Of a stretch of 64,000 nt of DNA, positions 51,376 to 60,569 are shown in pieces. The position numbers were made by a program, and so were the translations under genes. Under the pieces are notes generated by a model. That model saw only the letters and a program-made list of their open reading frames with translations. It did no database searches and was not told the origin of the DNA. The DNA comes from UBA11574 sp964591175. Its GTDB lineage: Bacteria > Desulfobacterota > Desulfobacteria > Desulfobacterales > UBA11574. The stretch spans positions 10,324 to 74,323 of the forward strand of contig CAZQAF010000009.1 of the NCBI GenBank assembly GCA_964591175.1. The letters are read 5' to 3'. Position 1 is the first letter of the stretch. The number at the start of each line of letters is the position of its first letter.

Positions 51376-53301
51376 ATGGCATCTGTTATAACATTGACAG
51401 GCATCGACCAGGCCTTATCGCAACTAAAATACGCCAGCGAGATGACCTTGAAATATAGATTCGTAAAGACCGTAAGAGATTACTATGTCGATGATAATTC
51501 TCTGGCCTCGCTGAGAAAGATCGAACATGCATCGTTGATAAAGCTGTTGTGGGATACGCAGGACGATCCCGAAATTATCAAAAATAAACGAAAAAACTTG
51601 ACTGGATTAAGATCATCGGTCAATGCGGATTTAAAAAAACTTTATGAAAACGGTTTAAATCCCGAAGGGATAAAAATCGGTCCGGACAATATATTTGTCA
51701 TGTCCGAAAATGCAAAGGATAATATTCTTAATCAGTTCGGATATGAGTTGCAGCCGGATGGAACACTTAAATTAGACCAGATAATGGATATCCTGAAGGT
51801 GGCCAATGAAACCGTATCCGGTGCATTGAGTGTTGAAGATGCAACAACAAAGGACGATTTAAGTAAAAAAGATCAGTTAAAGGACCTAATTAAACGATTA
51901 TCGGAAAAGTTGGGTTTGGGTAATCCGGAATTTCCAAAGGCAGGTATCGATCCTGAAAATAAACCATCTGAATCACGGGTTTCGGTTGATGGTGTTGACA
52001 AGACGGTCGATATTGGAGCTGTCGATGAGGATGAAGATTTATTTGAGGTGCAGGATGATGAAGATGGGGAGGCTGTTGAAGAAATTGGAGATGTCATAGA
52101 AGATGAGGTCTTGGATGAGATTGTGGATGTTGCTGAAGAAGACATGTCGGATATTGCTAATGAAGAAATATTAGATGATGTTGAAGATGTCGTAACGGAC
52201 GAAATTGAAGATCTATATACGGAAACGATTTCCGGCGAGGAGGAAATAGATGATATTCTCGAAAATGCAGCCGGTGATGAGGATTCGGAACCTGAGTACA
52301 TTGAAGTTGATGAAGGTGATGGTTTAGGCGATGGTTTAGGCGATGGTATCGCAGGAGCGACGGCAGATGAATTCGGAGACGGAGGGAATGAAAAAGAAGC
52401 TGAACAACTGGGACTTCCCGCTGACTCTTTAGGTCAGGAATATGGATCTGAAAAAGAGACGAAATTAAAAAAAGACAAACTTCTTGCTGAAGCGTTCGAC
52501 GGATATTTGGGATCCATGGACCGATATTATAATCATTATATCTTGATCGACGGCGGCCAATATTTAATTGGCAGCAGGCATCCAAAAAAGGGTGAAGAAC
52601 TTGAAAAGATGATAATTTTGGAACCTTTTTATTTCGGCCGATTTCCGGTCACCAATGGACTTTTTGAAATATTTGTAGAAAAAACAGGATACAAAACCAC
52701 CGCAGAAAAGGTTGGATATGGAACCGTGTATTATGGAAGGTTTGAAAAGAGAAAAGATGATCAAACAGGATTGCTCACTTCCAGATGGAATTCTTCCCTT
52801 TATTGCAGTGAGGTTAAAGGCGCGTGCTGGTATCGTCCATCCGGCCCGGAAAGCACGCTCCACAACAAAAGAGATCATCCCGTGGTCCAAATCAGCCTGG
52901 AAGATGCCTCAGCATTTGCAGCTTGGACCGGAAAACGGTTGCCCACCGAAAGCGAGTGGGAGGCGGCATCCAGAACCGCAAAGGGATGGACATTTCCGTG
53001 GGGGCATGAATGGATAAATGATGCCGGTAATATTGAAGATAGCGGTATCGCGGACACGACGCCTGTGGATAAGTATGCTGAATTTGAAAATGACTTCGGA
53101 ATCGTTGACGTCTTGGGAAATGTTCTGGAATGGACGGACAACGGTTTTGAAACGACGTCTCAAGAAAACAATGCGTCAAACTATCGAATTGCCAAGGGCG
53201 GAAGCTGGGTGTCCGGAAATGATATCCGCCTTTTCAGTCGCTTTAAACTTAAGCCGGATTCACATTCAAATATTCTCGGTTTCAGATGCGTTGCATATTA
53301 A
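51376..53301 (+). CDS. FGE-sulfatase-fold protein with acidic linker, catalytic Cys absent
   Basis: The protein has 641 residues. An N-terminal helical domain of unknown family covers 1-160. Residues about 195-370 are extremely acidic, with GDGLGDGLGDG encoded by a 12-nt tandem repeat near 52318. The C-terminal FGE/SUMF1-like domain (about 385-640) has FYFGRFPVTNGLFEIFVEKT, HPVVQISLEDASAFAAWTGK, RLPTESEWEAASR, FGIVDVLGNVLEWTDNGFE and GFRC. In true formylglycine-generating enzymes the GGS region is followed by a pair of catalytic cysteines; here it reads GGSWVSGNDIRLFSRF, so the domain is probably a binding module. No signal peptide. Sigma-54 promoter upstream. Confidence 0.85.
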   Translation: MASVITLTGIDQALSQLKYASEMTLKYRFVKTVRDYYVDDNSLASLRKIEHASLIKLLWDTQDDPEIIKNKRKNLTGLRSSVNADLKKLYENGLNPEGIKIGPDNIFVMSENAKDNILNQFGYELQPDGTLKLDQIMDILKVANETVSGALSVEDATTKDDLSKKDQLKDLIKRLSEKLGLGNPEFPKAGIDPENKPSESRVSVDGVDKTVDIGAVDEDEDLFEVQDDEDGEAVEEIGDVIEDEVLDEIVDVAEEDMSDIANEEILDDVEDVVTDEIEDLYTETISGEEEIDDILENAAGDEDSEPEYIEVDEGDGLGDGLGDGIAGATADEFGDGGNEKEAEQLGLPADSLGQEYGSEKETKLKKDKLLAEAFDGYLGSMDRYYNHYILIDGGQYLIGSRHPKKGEELEKMIILEPFYFGRFPVTNGLFEIFVEKTGYKTTAEKVGYGTVYYGRFEKRKDDQTGLLTSRWNSSLYCSEVKGACWYRPSGPESTLHNKRDHPVVQISLEDASAFAAWTGKRLPTESEWEAASRTAKGWTFPWGHEWINDAGNIEDSGIADTTPVDKYAEFENDFGIVDVLGNVLEWTDNGFETTSQENNASNYRIAKGGSWVSGNDIRLFSRFKLKPDSHSNILGFRCVAY

Positions 53302-53471
53302 GCAAACACTCTTTTGTGAAATGTTTGGCGGTTTTCTCCATATCTGTCAATAATTTGTCATGGTTGATATCGCATAGCCGATCTCAACAGGCGATTAAAA
53401 CCAATTTATCTAACTGATATCATGCACAATTGGAAACTTTCATTGAACTTTACCCAAGTCCGTAAAAAAGT

Positions 53472-53487
53472 CGGCACATAAGTTGCA
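53472..53487 (+). promoter_or_regulatory. Sigma-54 promoter of the PilB-like/HDOD operon
   Basis: CGGCACATAAGTTGCA has GG (53473-53474) and GC (53485-53486) exactly 10 nt apart. The predicted start is about 53498, leaving a leader of about 138 nt. Confidence 0.75.
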
Positions 53488-53585
53488 AAAGCTGCACAAT
53501 GATCCAACCCTATTTGAACGTTTGTGAAAAAATTTCGTAACATTTCTACTGGTAAGGGTTATTAAAGTACCTAATTAGCATATTC

Positions 53586-53605
53586 GTATGTATCTAAATA
53601 CATAC
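53586..53605. promoter_or_regulatory. Operator-like perfect dyad upstream of the PilB-like gene
   Basis: GTATGTAT-CTAA-ATACATAC is a perfect 8-bp dyad with a 4-nt spacer, 31 nt before the start codon and downstream of the predicted transcription start. It could be a repressor site or an mRNA hairpin. Confidence 0.45.
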
Positions 53606-53635
53606 CGGACTTGAAAGGCTTCGCAAAAAAAAGAA

Positions 53636-55873
53636 ATGGCCAAACCAATACCTATGAAACGTGATACCTCGACAAGTTCCAGGAGATCGAGCTTAAAATC
53701 GACGATTATGGATCAATCCGGGGCCGGGAAAACCAAGATCGGCGAACTTTTATGTAAAGAAGGCTACATCACCGGTACCCATCTCGAAGACGCGCTGAAC
53801 TATCAGAAAAAAAATAACGGACGTTTGGGTCATATCCTTATCAAACTCGGATACATTGATGATGAGACCATTGTAAATGTTCTGAGCCGTATCCACAACT
53901 ATCCAGCCGTTAAAATATCCAACACAACTCCGGAGCCGGAAGTTTTAAAAATCATGCCGTATGAAACGGCCAAAAAGTACATGGCTTTTCCTCTGAGATT
54001 TAAAGGAGAAGAGCTTGTCGTTACAATGGCGGAACCTACGGATACTACCGCACTGGATAGTTTGCAGAACGAGGTCCATAAAAGTATCAGTGTTTGTGTC
54101 TCTACCGAAAAAGATATTGTCGATGCCTATAAATCCCACTATGAAGTAAGTGATGAAGAATATAATAGCTTCTTCGGCATAAAAGATGATGTTAGTGAGG
54201 AAGAACAGACGGTTTCAGTCGTCGACGACTTCGGTTCGCTGGTTTCCGAAGCCGTGGTTGATATGGAACTGGTAGGAGATGAGGATGAAAAGGGCGTTGT
54301 CGATGAGTATACGGCTTCTGATGCGCCGATTATCAAACTGGTGAACGGTATTCTCGTTAAGGCGATTAATGAGGGGGTCAGCGATATTCATATCGAACCC
54401 TTTGAAAAAATGCTCCAGGTGAGATATCGTCTGGATGGATACTTGTTTAAATCCATGAACCTGCCGACCAGCATCAAAAATGCGGTAAATTCCAGGTTGA
54501 AAATTTTAGCCGGACTCAATATCGCCGAGCGTCGTGTGCCCCAGGACGGCAGAATCAAGATGGCTTTTGGTAAAAGAAAAACCATTGATTTTCGTGTGTC
54601 GACATTGCCGACCCTGTTTGGTGAAAGCATCGTCATGCGTGTTCTCGACCAGTCATCGCTGAGAGTAGATCTTACTCAGATGGGTCTGGATGTTGAAGCA
54701 TTAAAATCACTTGAACGGTGCGTATATCGTCCCTATGGACTGCTGCTTGTTACCGGTCCGACAGGCAGTGGTAAAACAACGACATTGTACTCGATTCTGA
54801 ATAAGCTGAATAAAGAAGACTGCAAAATACTGACCGTGGAAGATCCCGTGGAATTCAACTTCAAGGGAATCAATCAAGTCCATGTCAAGGATGAAGTGGG
54901 CATGACGTTTGCCGCCGCTCTGAGATCGTTTTTGCGGCAGGATCCGGATATCATCATGGTGGGTGAAATTCGAGACCACGAAACAGCGGAGATTGCCATC
55001 AAAGCGGCCATGACAGGACATCTCGTCTTCAGCACCTTACACACCAATGACTGTCCCTCTACAATAGGGCGTATGGTAGATATCGGCATACCGTCTTATC
55101 TTTTGGCTTCCGCGGTGACGATGGTCCTTTCCCAACGATTGGTTCGAAGGCTTTGCCCGCAATGCAAGACTTTGGAGCAAAGTCTCAATCCGGCGGAACT
55201 TGTGGAATTGGGATTTTCTCCCCACGAAATTTCGGATCTTAAAATATACGGTCCCAAAGGCTGCCCGGAATGCATGGGATCGGGTTATAGGGGCCGAGTG
55301 GGTTTATTTGAACTGATGGAAGTTACGGAGAATGTCGCCAATATCATCAGCGCCAATGTTACGGAGGATCAATTGAGGAAGGCGGCGCTGCAGGAAGGCA
55401 TGATGACCTTAAGGGAAGCGGGTTTGGAAAAAATTCGCCAGGGACTGACCTCGGTCGAAGAAGTTTTGAGAAGAACCAATTTAACCAAGGGCGCCATTCC
55501 TGCATACATTGCCAGTCCGGAAGTTGAGGAATATGACAGTAAAGCTGTAATTTTCCGGGAAGGGAATAGAGGGGCTGATTTTTTTAAGCTGGTCAAAGGT
55601 GAGCTGGTTGTCGTAAGAGAAGGGAAAAAAATTGCCGAAATCGTTCAACCCGGTGACTATTTTGGAGAAGTTGCCGCCATAACCGGAAAAGAAAGATCAG
55701 AGACCGTGATTTCAAGGGGAAAGTCCATTGTCGAGCGGTACCCCGGCGACAAATTGAATGAAATTGTCGACAAATATCCTAAAATTACCTCAAAGATACT
55801 TGAACAAATGGCCGGCCGTATAGATGCCTCAACAAAAATCATTGTCAACCTAATGAATCAACAAGTACGATGA
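53636..55873 (+). CDS. PilB/GspE-type ATPase with MshEN-like and C-terminal cNMP-binding domains
   Basis: The protein has 745 residues. The N-terminal region (about 33-165) is MshEN-like, with paired motifs KIGELLCKEGYITGTHLEDALNYQ and RLGHILIKLGYIDDETIVNVLSRI; in MshE this fold binds c-di-GMP. The secretion ATPase core (about 225-590) has Walker A GPTGSGKTTTLY, the Asp box VGEIRDHETAEIA, the His box TGHLVFSTLHTND and the zinc site CPQC...CPEC. Residues about 625-740 form a CRP-like cyclic-nucleotide domain with YFGEVAAITGKERSETVIS, close to the FGE...RSAT binding cassette. This extra domain is not part of standard PilB. It overlaps the HDOD gene by ATGA. Which pilus or secretion machine it drives is unknown. 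Confidence 0.9.
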   Translation: MAKPIPMKRDTSTSSRRSSLKSTIMDQSGAGKTKIGELLCKEGYITGTHLEDALNYQKKNNGRLGHILIKLGYIDDETIVNVLSRIHNYPAVKISNTTPEPEVLKIMPYETAKKYMAFPLRFKGEELVVTMAEPTDTTALDSLQNEVHKSISVCVSTEKDIVDAYKSHYEVSDEEYNSFFGIKDDVSEEEQTVSVVDDFGSLVSEAVVDMELVGDEDEKGVVDEYTASDAPIIKLVNGILVKAINEGVSDIHIEPFEKMLQVRYRLDGYLFKSMNLPTSIKNAVNSRLKILAGLNIAERRVPQDGRIKMAFGKRKTIDFRVSTLPTLFGESIVMRVLDQSSLRVDLTQMGLDVEALKSLERCVYRPYGLLLVTGPTGSGKTTTLYSILNKLNKEDCKILTVEDPVEFNFKGINQVHVKDEVGMTFAAALRSFLRQDPDIIMVGEIRDHETAEIAIKAAMTGHLVFSTLHTNDCPSTIGRMVDIGIPSYLLASAVTMVLSQRLVRRLCPQCKTLEQSLNPAELVELGFSPHEISDLKIYGPKGCPECMGSGYRGRVGLFELMEVTENVANIISANVTEDQLRKAALQEGMMTLREAGLEKIRQGLTSVEEVLRRTNLTKGAIPAYIASPEVEEYDSKAVIFREGNRGADFFKLVKGELVVVREGKKIAEIVQPGDYFGEVAAITGKERSETVISRGKSIVERYPGDKLNEIVDKYPKITSKILEQMAGRIDASTKIIVNLMNQQVR

Positions 55874-56955
55874 AAATAGACTGTCCAGTTTGCCAGAAGG
55901 CGTATAAAATTCCAGACGATAAACTCCCGTTCGGTAAAAAATTTTCAGTGCAGTGTTCGTCTTGTAAAAAAAAGATTGTCATCGATTTGCGCGCTATAGC
56001 AAAACCGAATAAACCGGATAAATCGAAACCGGTCCCTGACGCCAAGAAAAAAACACCGATCGCCCCGCCTGCTCCTGATGCGTCTTTCGGGAAAAAACAA
56101 CCCTCCGGCATGACATTGAAATACGGCATCCTTCGAACCATGGACGATTTGCCGGCAATGCCGCACGTGGTTCAAAAAGCGCAGGAAATCATGGCAAGAT
56201 CTGATTCAAACGTCAAGGAGCTTGCCAAGATCATTGAAATAGAACAGGCTATCTCGACCCGGGTATTGAAAATGGCCAATTCAGCATATTACGGTTTGAG
56301 CGGGAAAGTTTCTTCCGTTCATCATGCCTCGGTGCTGCTTGGGTTTAAAACGCTTGGAGAACTGGTTTCAGTTGCCGGCATTTCAAATCTGATGAGCAAG
56401 GATTTGAGCGGATACGGACTCGATTCCGGGGATCTCTGGCGTCATTCCATTGCTGTTGCTTTTGGATCAAGAATCATTGCAAATCGAAAGGATGCTGATT
56501 TCGGGAACCAGGCCTTTTTTGCCGGTCTTATTCATGATGCCGGCAAGCTGGTCCTCAATCCATATGTTTATGAAAGAAAAGATGCTTTTGATGAATTCAT
56601 GGCGAACGGTGGCCAGACTTATTTAGTTGCCGAAAAAACGATTCTTGGATTCGATCACTCTGAAATCGCCTTTGAGTTATGCCAGAAATGGAAAATTCCT
56701 ACTGACCAAAGCCAAGCCATAAAGTACCATCATACGCCTTCGCGATCAGACGGCAATGAACTGGCTTTTATCCTTCACATAGCGGATTACATTGCCATGA
56801 TAAATGGTTATCATTCGGAAACAGACGGTGCGGATTATCCGGCGGAGGATGGGGCCATGGATTTTTTAGATCTTAGAGAAGAAGATGTCGAAAATATAAA
56901 GAATGACGTTCATGAATCCGTAGAAAAGATCTTGCAAGAGGTGCATGCCGATTAA
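55870..56955 (+). CDS. HDOD-domain protein with N-terminal zinc ribbon
   Basis: The protein has 361 residues. Residues 1-40 form a CxxC...CxxC ribbon (CPVCQKAYKIPDDKLPFGKKF, CSSCKKK) of the MJ0042 type. A Pro/Lys-rich linker follows. The HDOD domain (about 95-320) has LPAMPHVVQKAQEIMARSDSN, STRVLKMANSAYYGLSGKVSS and LIHDAGKLVLNPYV. HDOD proteins are HD-superfamily signalling proteins without proven enzyme activity. The start overlaps the stop of the PilB-like gene, so the two are translationally coupled. Confidence 0.88.
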   Translation: MKIDCPVCQKAYKIPDDKLPFGKKFSVQCSSCKKKIVIDLRAIAKPNKPDKSKPVPDAKKKTPIAPPAPDASFGKKQPSGMTLKYGILRTMDDLPAMPHVVQKAQEIMARSDSNVKELAKIIEIEQAISTRVLKMANSAYYGLSGKVSSVHHASVLLGFKTLGELVSVAGISNLMSKDLSGYGLDSGDLWRHSIAVAFGSRIIANRKDADFGNQAFFAGLIHDAGKLVLNPYVYERKDAFDEFMANGGQTYLVAEKTILGFDHSEIAFELCQKWKIPTDQSQAIKYHHTPSRSDGNELAFILHIADYIAMINGYHSETDGADYPAEDGAMDFLDLREEDVENIKNDVHESVEKILQEVHAD

Positions 56956-56956
56956 T

Positions 56957-56995
56957 CTGAAAGACCAAGCATTCTTCGCAGCTTTGATCTTTCAG
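56957..56995. terminator. Stem-loop between HDOD and PilZ genes
   Basis: CTGAAAGACCAAGC (from 56957) pairs with GCTTTGATCTTTCAG (56981-56995) with one mismatch and a bulge. It lies between convergent genes and lacks a U-tract; a bidirectional terminator is possible. Confidence 0.4.
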
Positions 56996-57074
56996 TCATC
57001 AATCGATATTTCCCGGAATATGAGAAGCCGATTCGCGACATGCTGGAATAGCTATATTAAATGATTTTCGGATA

Positions 57075-57533
57075 TTAGTTTTTCAAATAAAATCCCAAAT
57101 CTTTTTCGAGCGATTTCGGATTGTCAAACTGTGCGCCGATATTGCGATCGATGATCCATTTTATTTTGACGATTGTTCGGATTTGCGTTTTCTGTGGATT
57201 GTCCAGAATAAACTTCAATTCAAGGATATCTTTTCTGGAAATCTGGTGTGGTTTAAGACTGGCAAATCGGATTCCGGTTGCTGAAATGTCTTCGATAAAG
57301 ATCTCTCCTGTTTCATCCTTTCCCTGAACAAAGTATTCACCGGCCAGCCGGACATTTTTGCGGTAATACTTTCTGAAATCCAAGGTGAACCGGAAAACCT
57401 CGCCACATTTACATTTGGCTTTCAGCCGCTTTGACGTATCCTTAAATTTAAATACATTTTTAATTGTTTGGAATCCGCATTTGGGACAGCTTAACTTTAC
57501 CTGGTTGGTATAGTCTACATAAATTTTTTTCAT
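57075..57533 (-). CDS. PilZ-domain protein with N-terminal zinc finger
   Basis: The protein has 152 residues. CPKC near residue 15 and a CKCGEVFRF segment near 42 form a probable zinc ribbon. The PilZ part has RKYYRK (RxxxR, about 54-58) and EDISATGIRF (DxSxxG, about 78-87), then a beta-barrel ending VKIKWIIDRNIGAQFDNP. It should bind c-di-GMP. The zinc finger echoes that of the adjacent HDOD protein. Confidence 0.88.
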   Translation of the reverse strand: MKKIYVDYTNQVKLSCPKCGFQTIKNVFKFKDTSKRLKAKCKCGEVFRFTLDFRKYYRKNVRLAGEYFVQGKDETGEIFIEDISATGIRFASLKPHQISRKDILELKFILDNPQKTQIRTIVKIKWIIDRNIGAQFDNPKSLEKDLGFYLKN

Positions 57534-57840
57534 CTATTTCCTCGTTAATCAACATAAACGCAAGACCCACCCCTATAGGAAATGAGGTCTTTATCGATCG
57601 ATAGCCGGATTTTCAGCTTCTTTTTGAGGGTCATTATCAATATGGGCCCCATGTGTTTTCATGCCGTAATGATGAATTATAATATTCTTATGTTTTTAAA
57701 TCAATATAAAAGGATGATGAAATATTTATGTAAATAAAAAAATCGGGACACAAGCATTTGAATAAGTTTTGCTTTTTTGATGACATGATTAAATCCGGAT
57801 GGGGGCTTTGAGAAATAATTTAAAATATGCGTTAAAGAAA
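57534..57840. other. Intergenic region between PAS-GGDEF and PilZ genes
   Basis: 307 bp, A/T-rich, no gene seen. On the minus strand a GG/GC pair with 10-nt spacing exists at about 57560-57573, but its -24 box fits sigma-54 poorly, so it is not called. Confidence 0.5.
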
Positions 57841-59358
57841 TTAATGATCAATGTTTTCATAATAACCGATGGCACCCTTGCTGATCTTTTTGATTGAAAA
57901 CAACGCTTGATCGGCTGCGTCTAAAAGGGAATCGGTATCGACAGCATGTTCGGGAAAAGTGGCGATTCCACAACTGGCTTGAAGCCGTACTGCTTTACCT
58001 TTACTGCGAAGATAAACCGACGTTTTTATCTGATATTGAATTTGTGATGCTTTGCTTGCAGCTTGGTGCTGGTTAGACCCTGGAAGAACCACGACAAATT
58101 CATCACCGGCATAAGCGACGGCATAGGCCGGTGATTCAAGGGTACCTCGGATAGTGGCAGCAACTTCCTGAATCACGTAGCTGCCGTTTAAATGGCCATG
58201 GGCATCCACCACCTCCTTGAAATTGTCCAGATCCATGAAAAGAAGCGATAACGGGGTTTGTTGGTTTTTGGCGGCTTGGATCAATCCGGTCAAAGACTGA
58301 TAAAGAAATCGCCGGTTATAGAGGGAGGTTAAATTGTCTCTTAGCGACTGATCACGAAATTTGCGTTCGCTGGTCCGTAATGCTTCTTCGGCTTCTTTTC
58401 GCAGGGTAATATCCACCAAAGAAATTACGATCCTCGATAATGTATCTTCATGACCTGCAAGCACCAGGGCTCGAATAAGGACGATTTTCCGGTTTCCTTT
58501 TAACGTTTGAATCGTTAGTTCTCTTTCGCGTCGAATAGATCCCTGGGCCACCATCAGAATAATTTCTTCCGCCAATTGTTGGAATTCGTCGCCCAGCGCC
58601 GCCATGGGAAAATTACCCATAAAAACGTCTTTATTCGCAGCCTCCAGAAGTTCACAAAAAGCAGCATTGCAGTCAACTGTTTTAATAAGCGACATACAGT
58701 GCGGCACTTCTTCGGGATGCTGCTGCAGGTACTGCTTTAAATTTAAATCATCCGATTGATGAAGCTGTGCAATATAGACCTTGAGTTCAGAGGCATCCCG
58801 TTCTATCATGGCAATTGGTGCGGACTGGAATAACAAGCGATATCGCTCTTCGCTTTGTTCGGCGGCCGCCTGGGCCAGTTTCAGGTTTGTAGCGTTTTCC
58901 ACAAATGCCAAAACACCCGATGCATCACCTGCAGCATCTATGACAGGACTGATGTGAAAGCGCAACGCCAAACAATTCCCGTCATCGTTAATGCAGGAAT
59001 AATCGCGAATAACGGATTGTCTGGTTTGCCAGCATCGGCGAATATCCTCACTAACGCCTGAATCAACCAGCGGTTGAAACTCAAAAATGTTCATCGATTC
59101 AGGATGTTGATCGGCAAGCCAAGGGAGCATCTTTTGTATTTTGCTATTCAGCCCGGTGATGTCCCCTTTCAGGTCAGCCGTGAAGATGCCGAACGGCGCA
59201 CTCTCACCAAACAGCTGGTTCCTCTCTTCAATTGCCTTCAAGGCGGCTTCCGCCCGCTGGCAACGTTTTTGGAGTGCTTCCATTTCTGCCTTTTGGCCGT
59301 GCAATTCACTCGGTTCTGTTAGCAGATCATTCTGTGAACTTGATATAATTTCTGCCAT
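57841..59358 (-). CDS. Diguanylate cyclase with PAS domains and GGDEF
   Basis: The protein has 505 residues. A coiled coil (about 18-45) is followed by PAS-like regions (about 48-165 and 170-320, FGESAPFGIFTADLKGDITG and RYRLLFQSAPIAMIERDA). The GGDEF domain (about 335-500) has DNLTSLYNRRFLYQSL, LLFMDLDNFKEVVDAHGHLNG and the active-site YAGDEF, an accepted variant of GGDEF. No RxxD inhibitory site precedes it (ESPAYAVAYAGDEF), so product inhibition through the I-site is unlikely. No membrane segment; a cytoplasmic sensor-cyclase. Confidence 0.9.
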   Translation of the reverse strand: MAEIISSSQNDLLTEPSELHGQKAEMEALQKRCQRAEAALKAIEERNQLFGESAPFGIFTADLKGDITGLNSKIQKMLPWLADQHPESMNIFEFQPLVDSGVSEDIRRCWQTRQSVIRDYSCINDDGNCLALRFHISPVIDAAGDASGVLAFVENATNLKLAQAAAEQSEERYRLLFQSAPIAMIERDASELKVYIAQLHQSDDLNLKQYLQQHPEEVPHCMSLIKTVDCNAAFCELLEAANKDVFMGNFPMAALGDEFQQLAEEIILMVAQGSIRRERELTIQTLKGNRKIVLIRALVLAGHEDTLSRIVISLVDITLRKEAEEALRTSERKFRDQSLRDNLTSLYNRRFLYQSLTGLIQAAKNQQTPLSLLFMDLDNFKEVVDAHGHLNGSYVIQEVAATIRGTLESPAYAVAYAGDEFVVVLPGSNQHQAASKASQIQYQIKTSVYLRSKGKAVRLQASCGIATFPEHAVDTDSLLDAADQALFSIKKISKGAIGYYENIDH

Positions 59359-59446
59359 TGTTCCAAACCTTTAAAATTTAAGACCTGCAAAAAATCATGC
59401 TGTCTTGATATGTATGCGAGAATAAAATCGTTAGACGATTTTATCT

Positions 59447-60217
59447 TTAATTTTTCAGTTTATCCGAAAGGAATTCCTGAAAACGTTTCCAGGATTTTCT
59501 GTTCGCATTTTCTTGATAGCGGGTTGAACCAAAAACAGTAAAACCATGGTGCGCGCCACCGTAGGTTATCATTTCGTGTGCAACACCGGCTGATTCCAAT
59601 TCTTTCGCCAAATCAGCGAACTGGTCCATGGTAATGTTCGTATCCGCCGAACCATGCATGATCAAAATTTCGCCTTTAGTCTTGGTATAATCTTGTCCTT
59701 CCGGTGTCTTCAGTCCGCCGTGAAACGTCGCAAAGCCCTTAAGATCCGCCCCTGATCTTGCCAATTCAAGCACTGCCGCACCGCCGAAACAATACCCCAT
59801 CGCCACGGCATTTTTGATATCAGCGCCTCTTTCTTTTGCCGCATCCAAGGCGCCGTTCATCAATGCGCGCATTTTTCCCCTGTCTTTATAGAGTTCTCCG
59901 GTATGCTGGCGTTTGTCCGTCACAGTGGTGGGCCGTACGCCTTTACCGAACAGATCCGCGGCAAAGACAGCATAGCCCAATCCAGCGAGCATGTCAGCGC
60001 GCCTGATTTCGTAACCGGTAAGCCCATCCCAATCATGAATCAGTAAGACGAAGGGTGCCTGTTTAGAAGGCGCAATGTAATATCCTTCATAAGATTGCCC
60101 ATTAACCTGATACGTCACCAAAGCACCTTTGGCGCCAAATGCAGCAGCCGGCATCGTCAAAAACAAAGCCAGTGAGGCCGCGAAAAATAATTTAGGAATG
60201 AGTTTCAATGTGTTCAT
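59447..60217 (-). CDS. Secreted dienelactone hydrolase-family protein
   Basis: The protein has 256 residues from the ATG at 60217, which begins a clear signal peptide (MNTLKLIPKLFFAASLALFL ... AFG); the longer frame has 40 unlikely residues before it. The alpha/beta-hydrolase has the nucleophile in GYCFGG, Asp in HGSADTNI and His in GGAHHGF. This is the Cys-Asp-His triad of dienelactone hydrolases. It acts in the periplasm on an unknown ester or lactone. It is unrelated to the flagellar genes. Confidence 0.9.
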   Translation of the reverse strand: MNTLKLIPKLFFAASLALFLTMPAAAFGAKGALVTYQVNGQSYEGYYIAPSKQAPFVLLIHDWDGLTGYEIRRADMLAGLGYAVFAADLFGKGVRPTTVTDKRQHTGELYKDRGKMRALMNGALDAAKERGADIKNAVAMGYCFGGAAVLELARSGADLKGFATFHGGLKTPEGQDYTKTKGEILIMHGSADTNITMDQFADLAKELESAGVAHEMITYGGAHHGFTVFGSTRYQENANRKSWKRFQEFLSDKLKN

Positions 60218-60569
60218 TTTTATTACGCCTTTTGTTATTTGTCTATAAAGAAAGTTAACTTCGCATTGCAGATAGCCATAGAAATAACAAACGAAGTATC
60301 CGAACGCATACCTATGCTTGCGTGGTCTCCGAAACAAATTCGAATCCGACTGAATGTTATCTGTAAGTCAGTGGAAGATTCGGCATGGTTTTCGGAACCT
60401 CGGTTATCGCGTACCGGAAGGTGTTTTAGAAAATATTTGCGAAATATGACCGAAATAATACTGCAGCTATTTAATTTGAGAGGTGAAATTTGAACACTTA
60501 AGAGCACATGGCTGCCTATTTATTATCAATAACGACACATTGTGGTGCTGTCAACATTGATTTTAGAAA
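60218..60569. other. Intergenic region
   Basis: About 350 bp with no supported gene. Overlapping ORFs on both strands here have no ribosome-binding site or recognisable features. The leader of the hydrolase gene lies at its left end. Confidence 0.55.

Larger units (their letters stand above)
53302..53635. other. Leader region of the PilB-like gene
   Basis: 334 bp without a gene. It holds a sigma-54 promoter (53472) and, inside the predicted leader, the dyad at 53586-53605. The ribosome-binding sequence before 53636 is weak. Confidence 0.65.

Noticed and set aside
52318..52348. Tandem 12-nt repeats as a possible CRISPR or regulatory array
   Set aside because: They are in frame within the acidic linker and encode GDGL repeats; no spacers are present.
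52560..53301. Active formylglycine-generating enzyme
   Set aside because: The two cysteines expected after the GGS motif are missing and no sulfatase gene is nearby.
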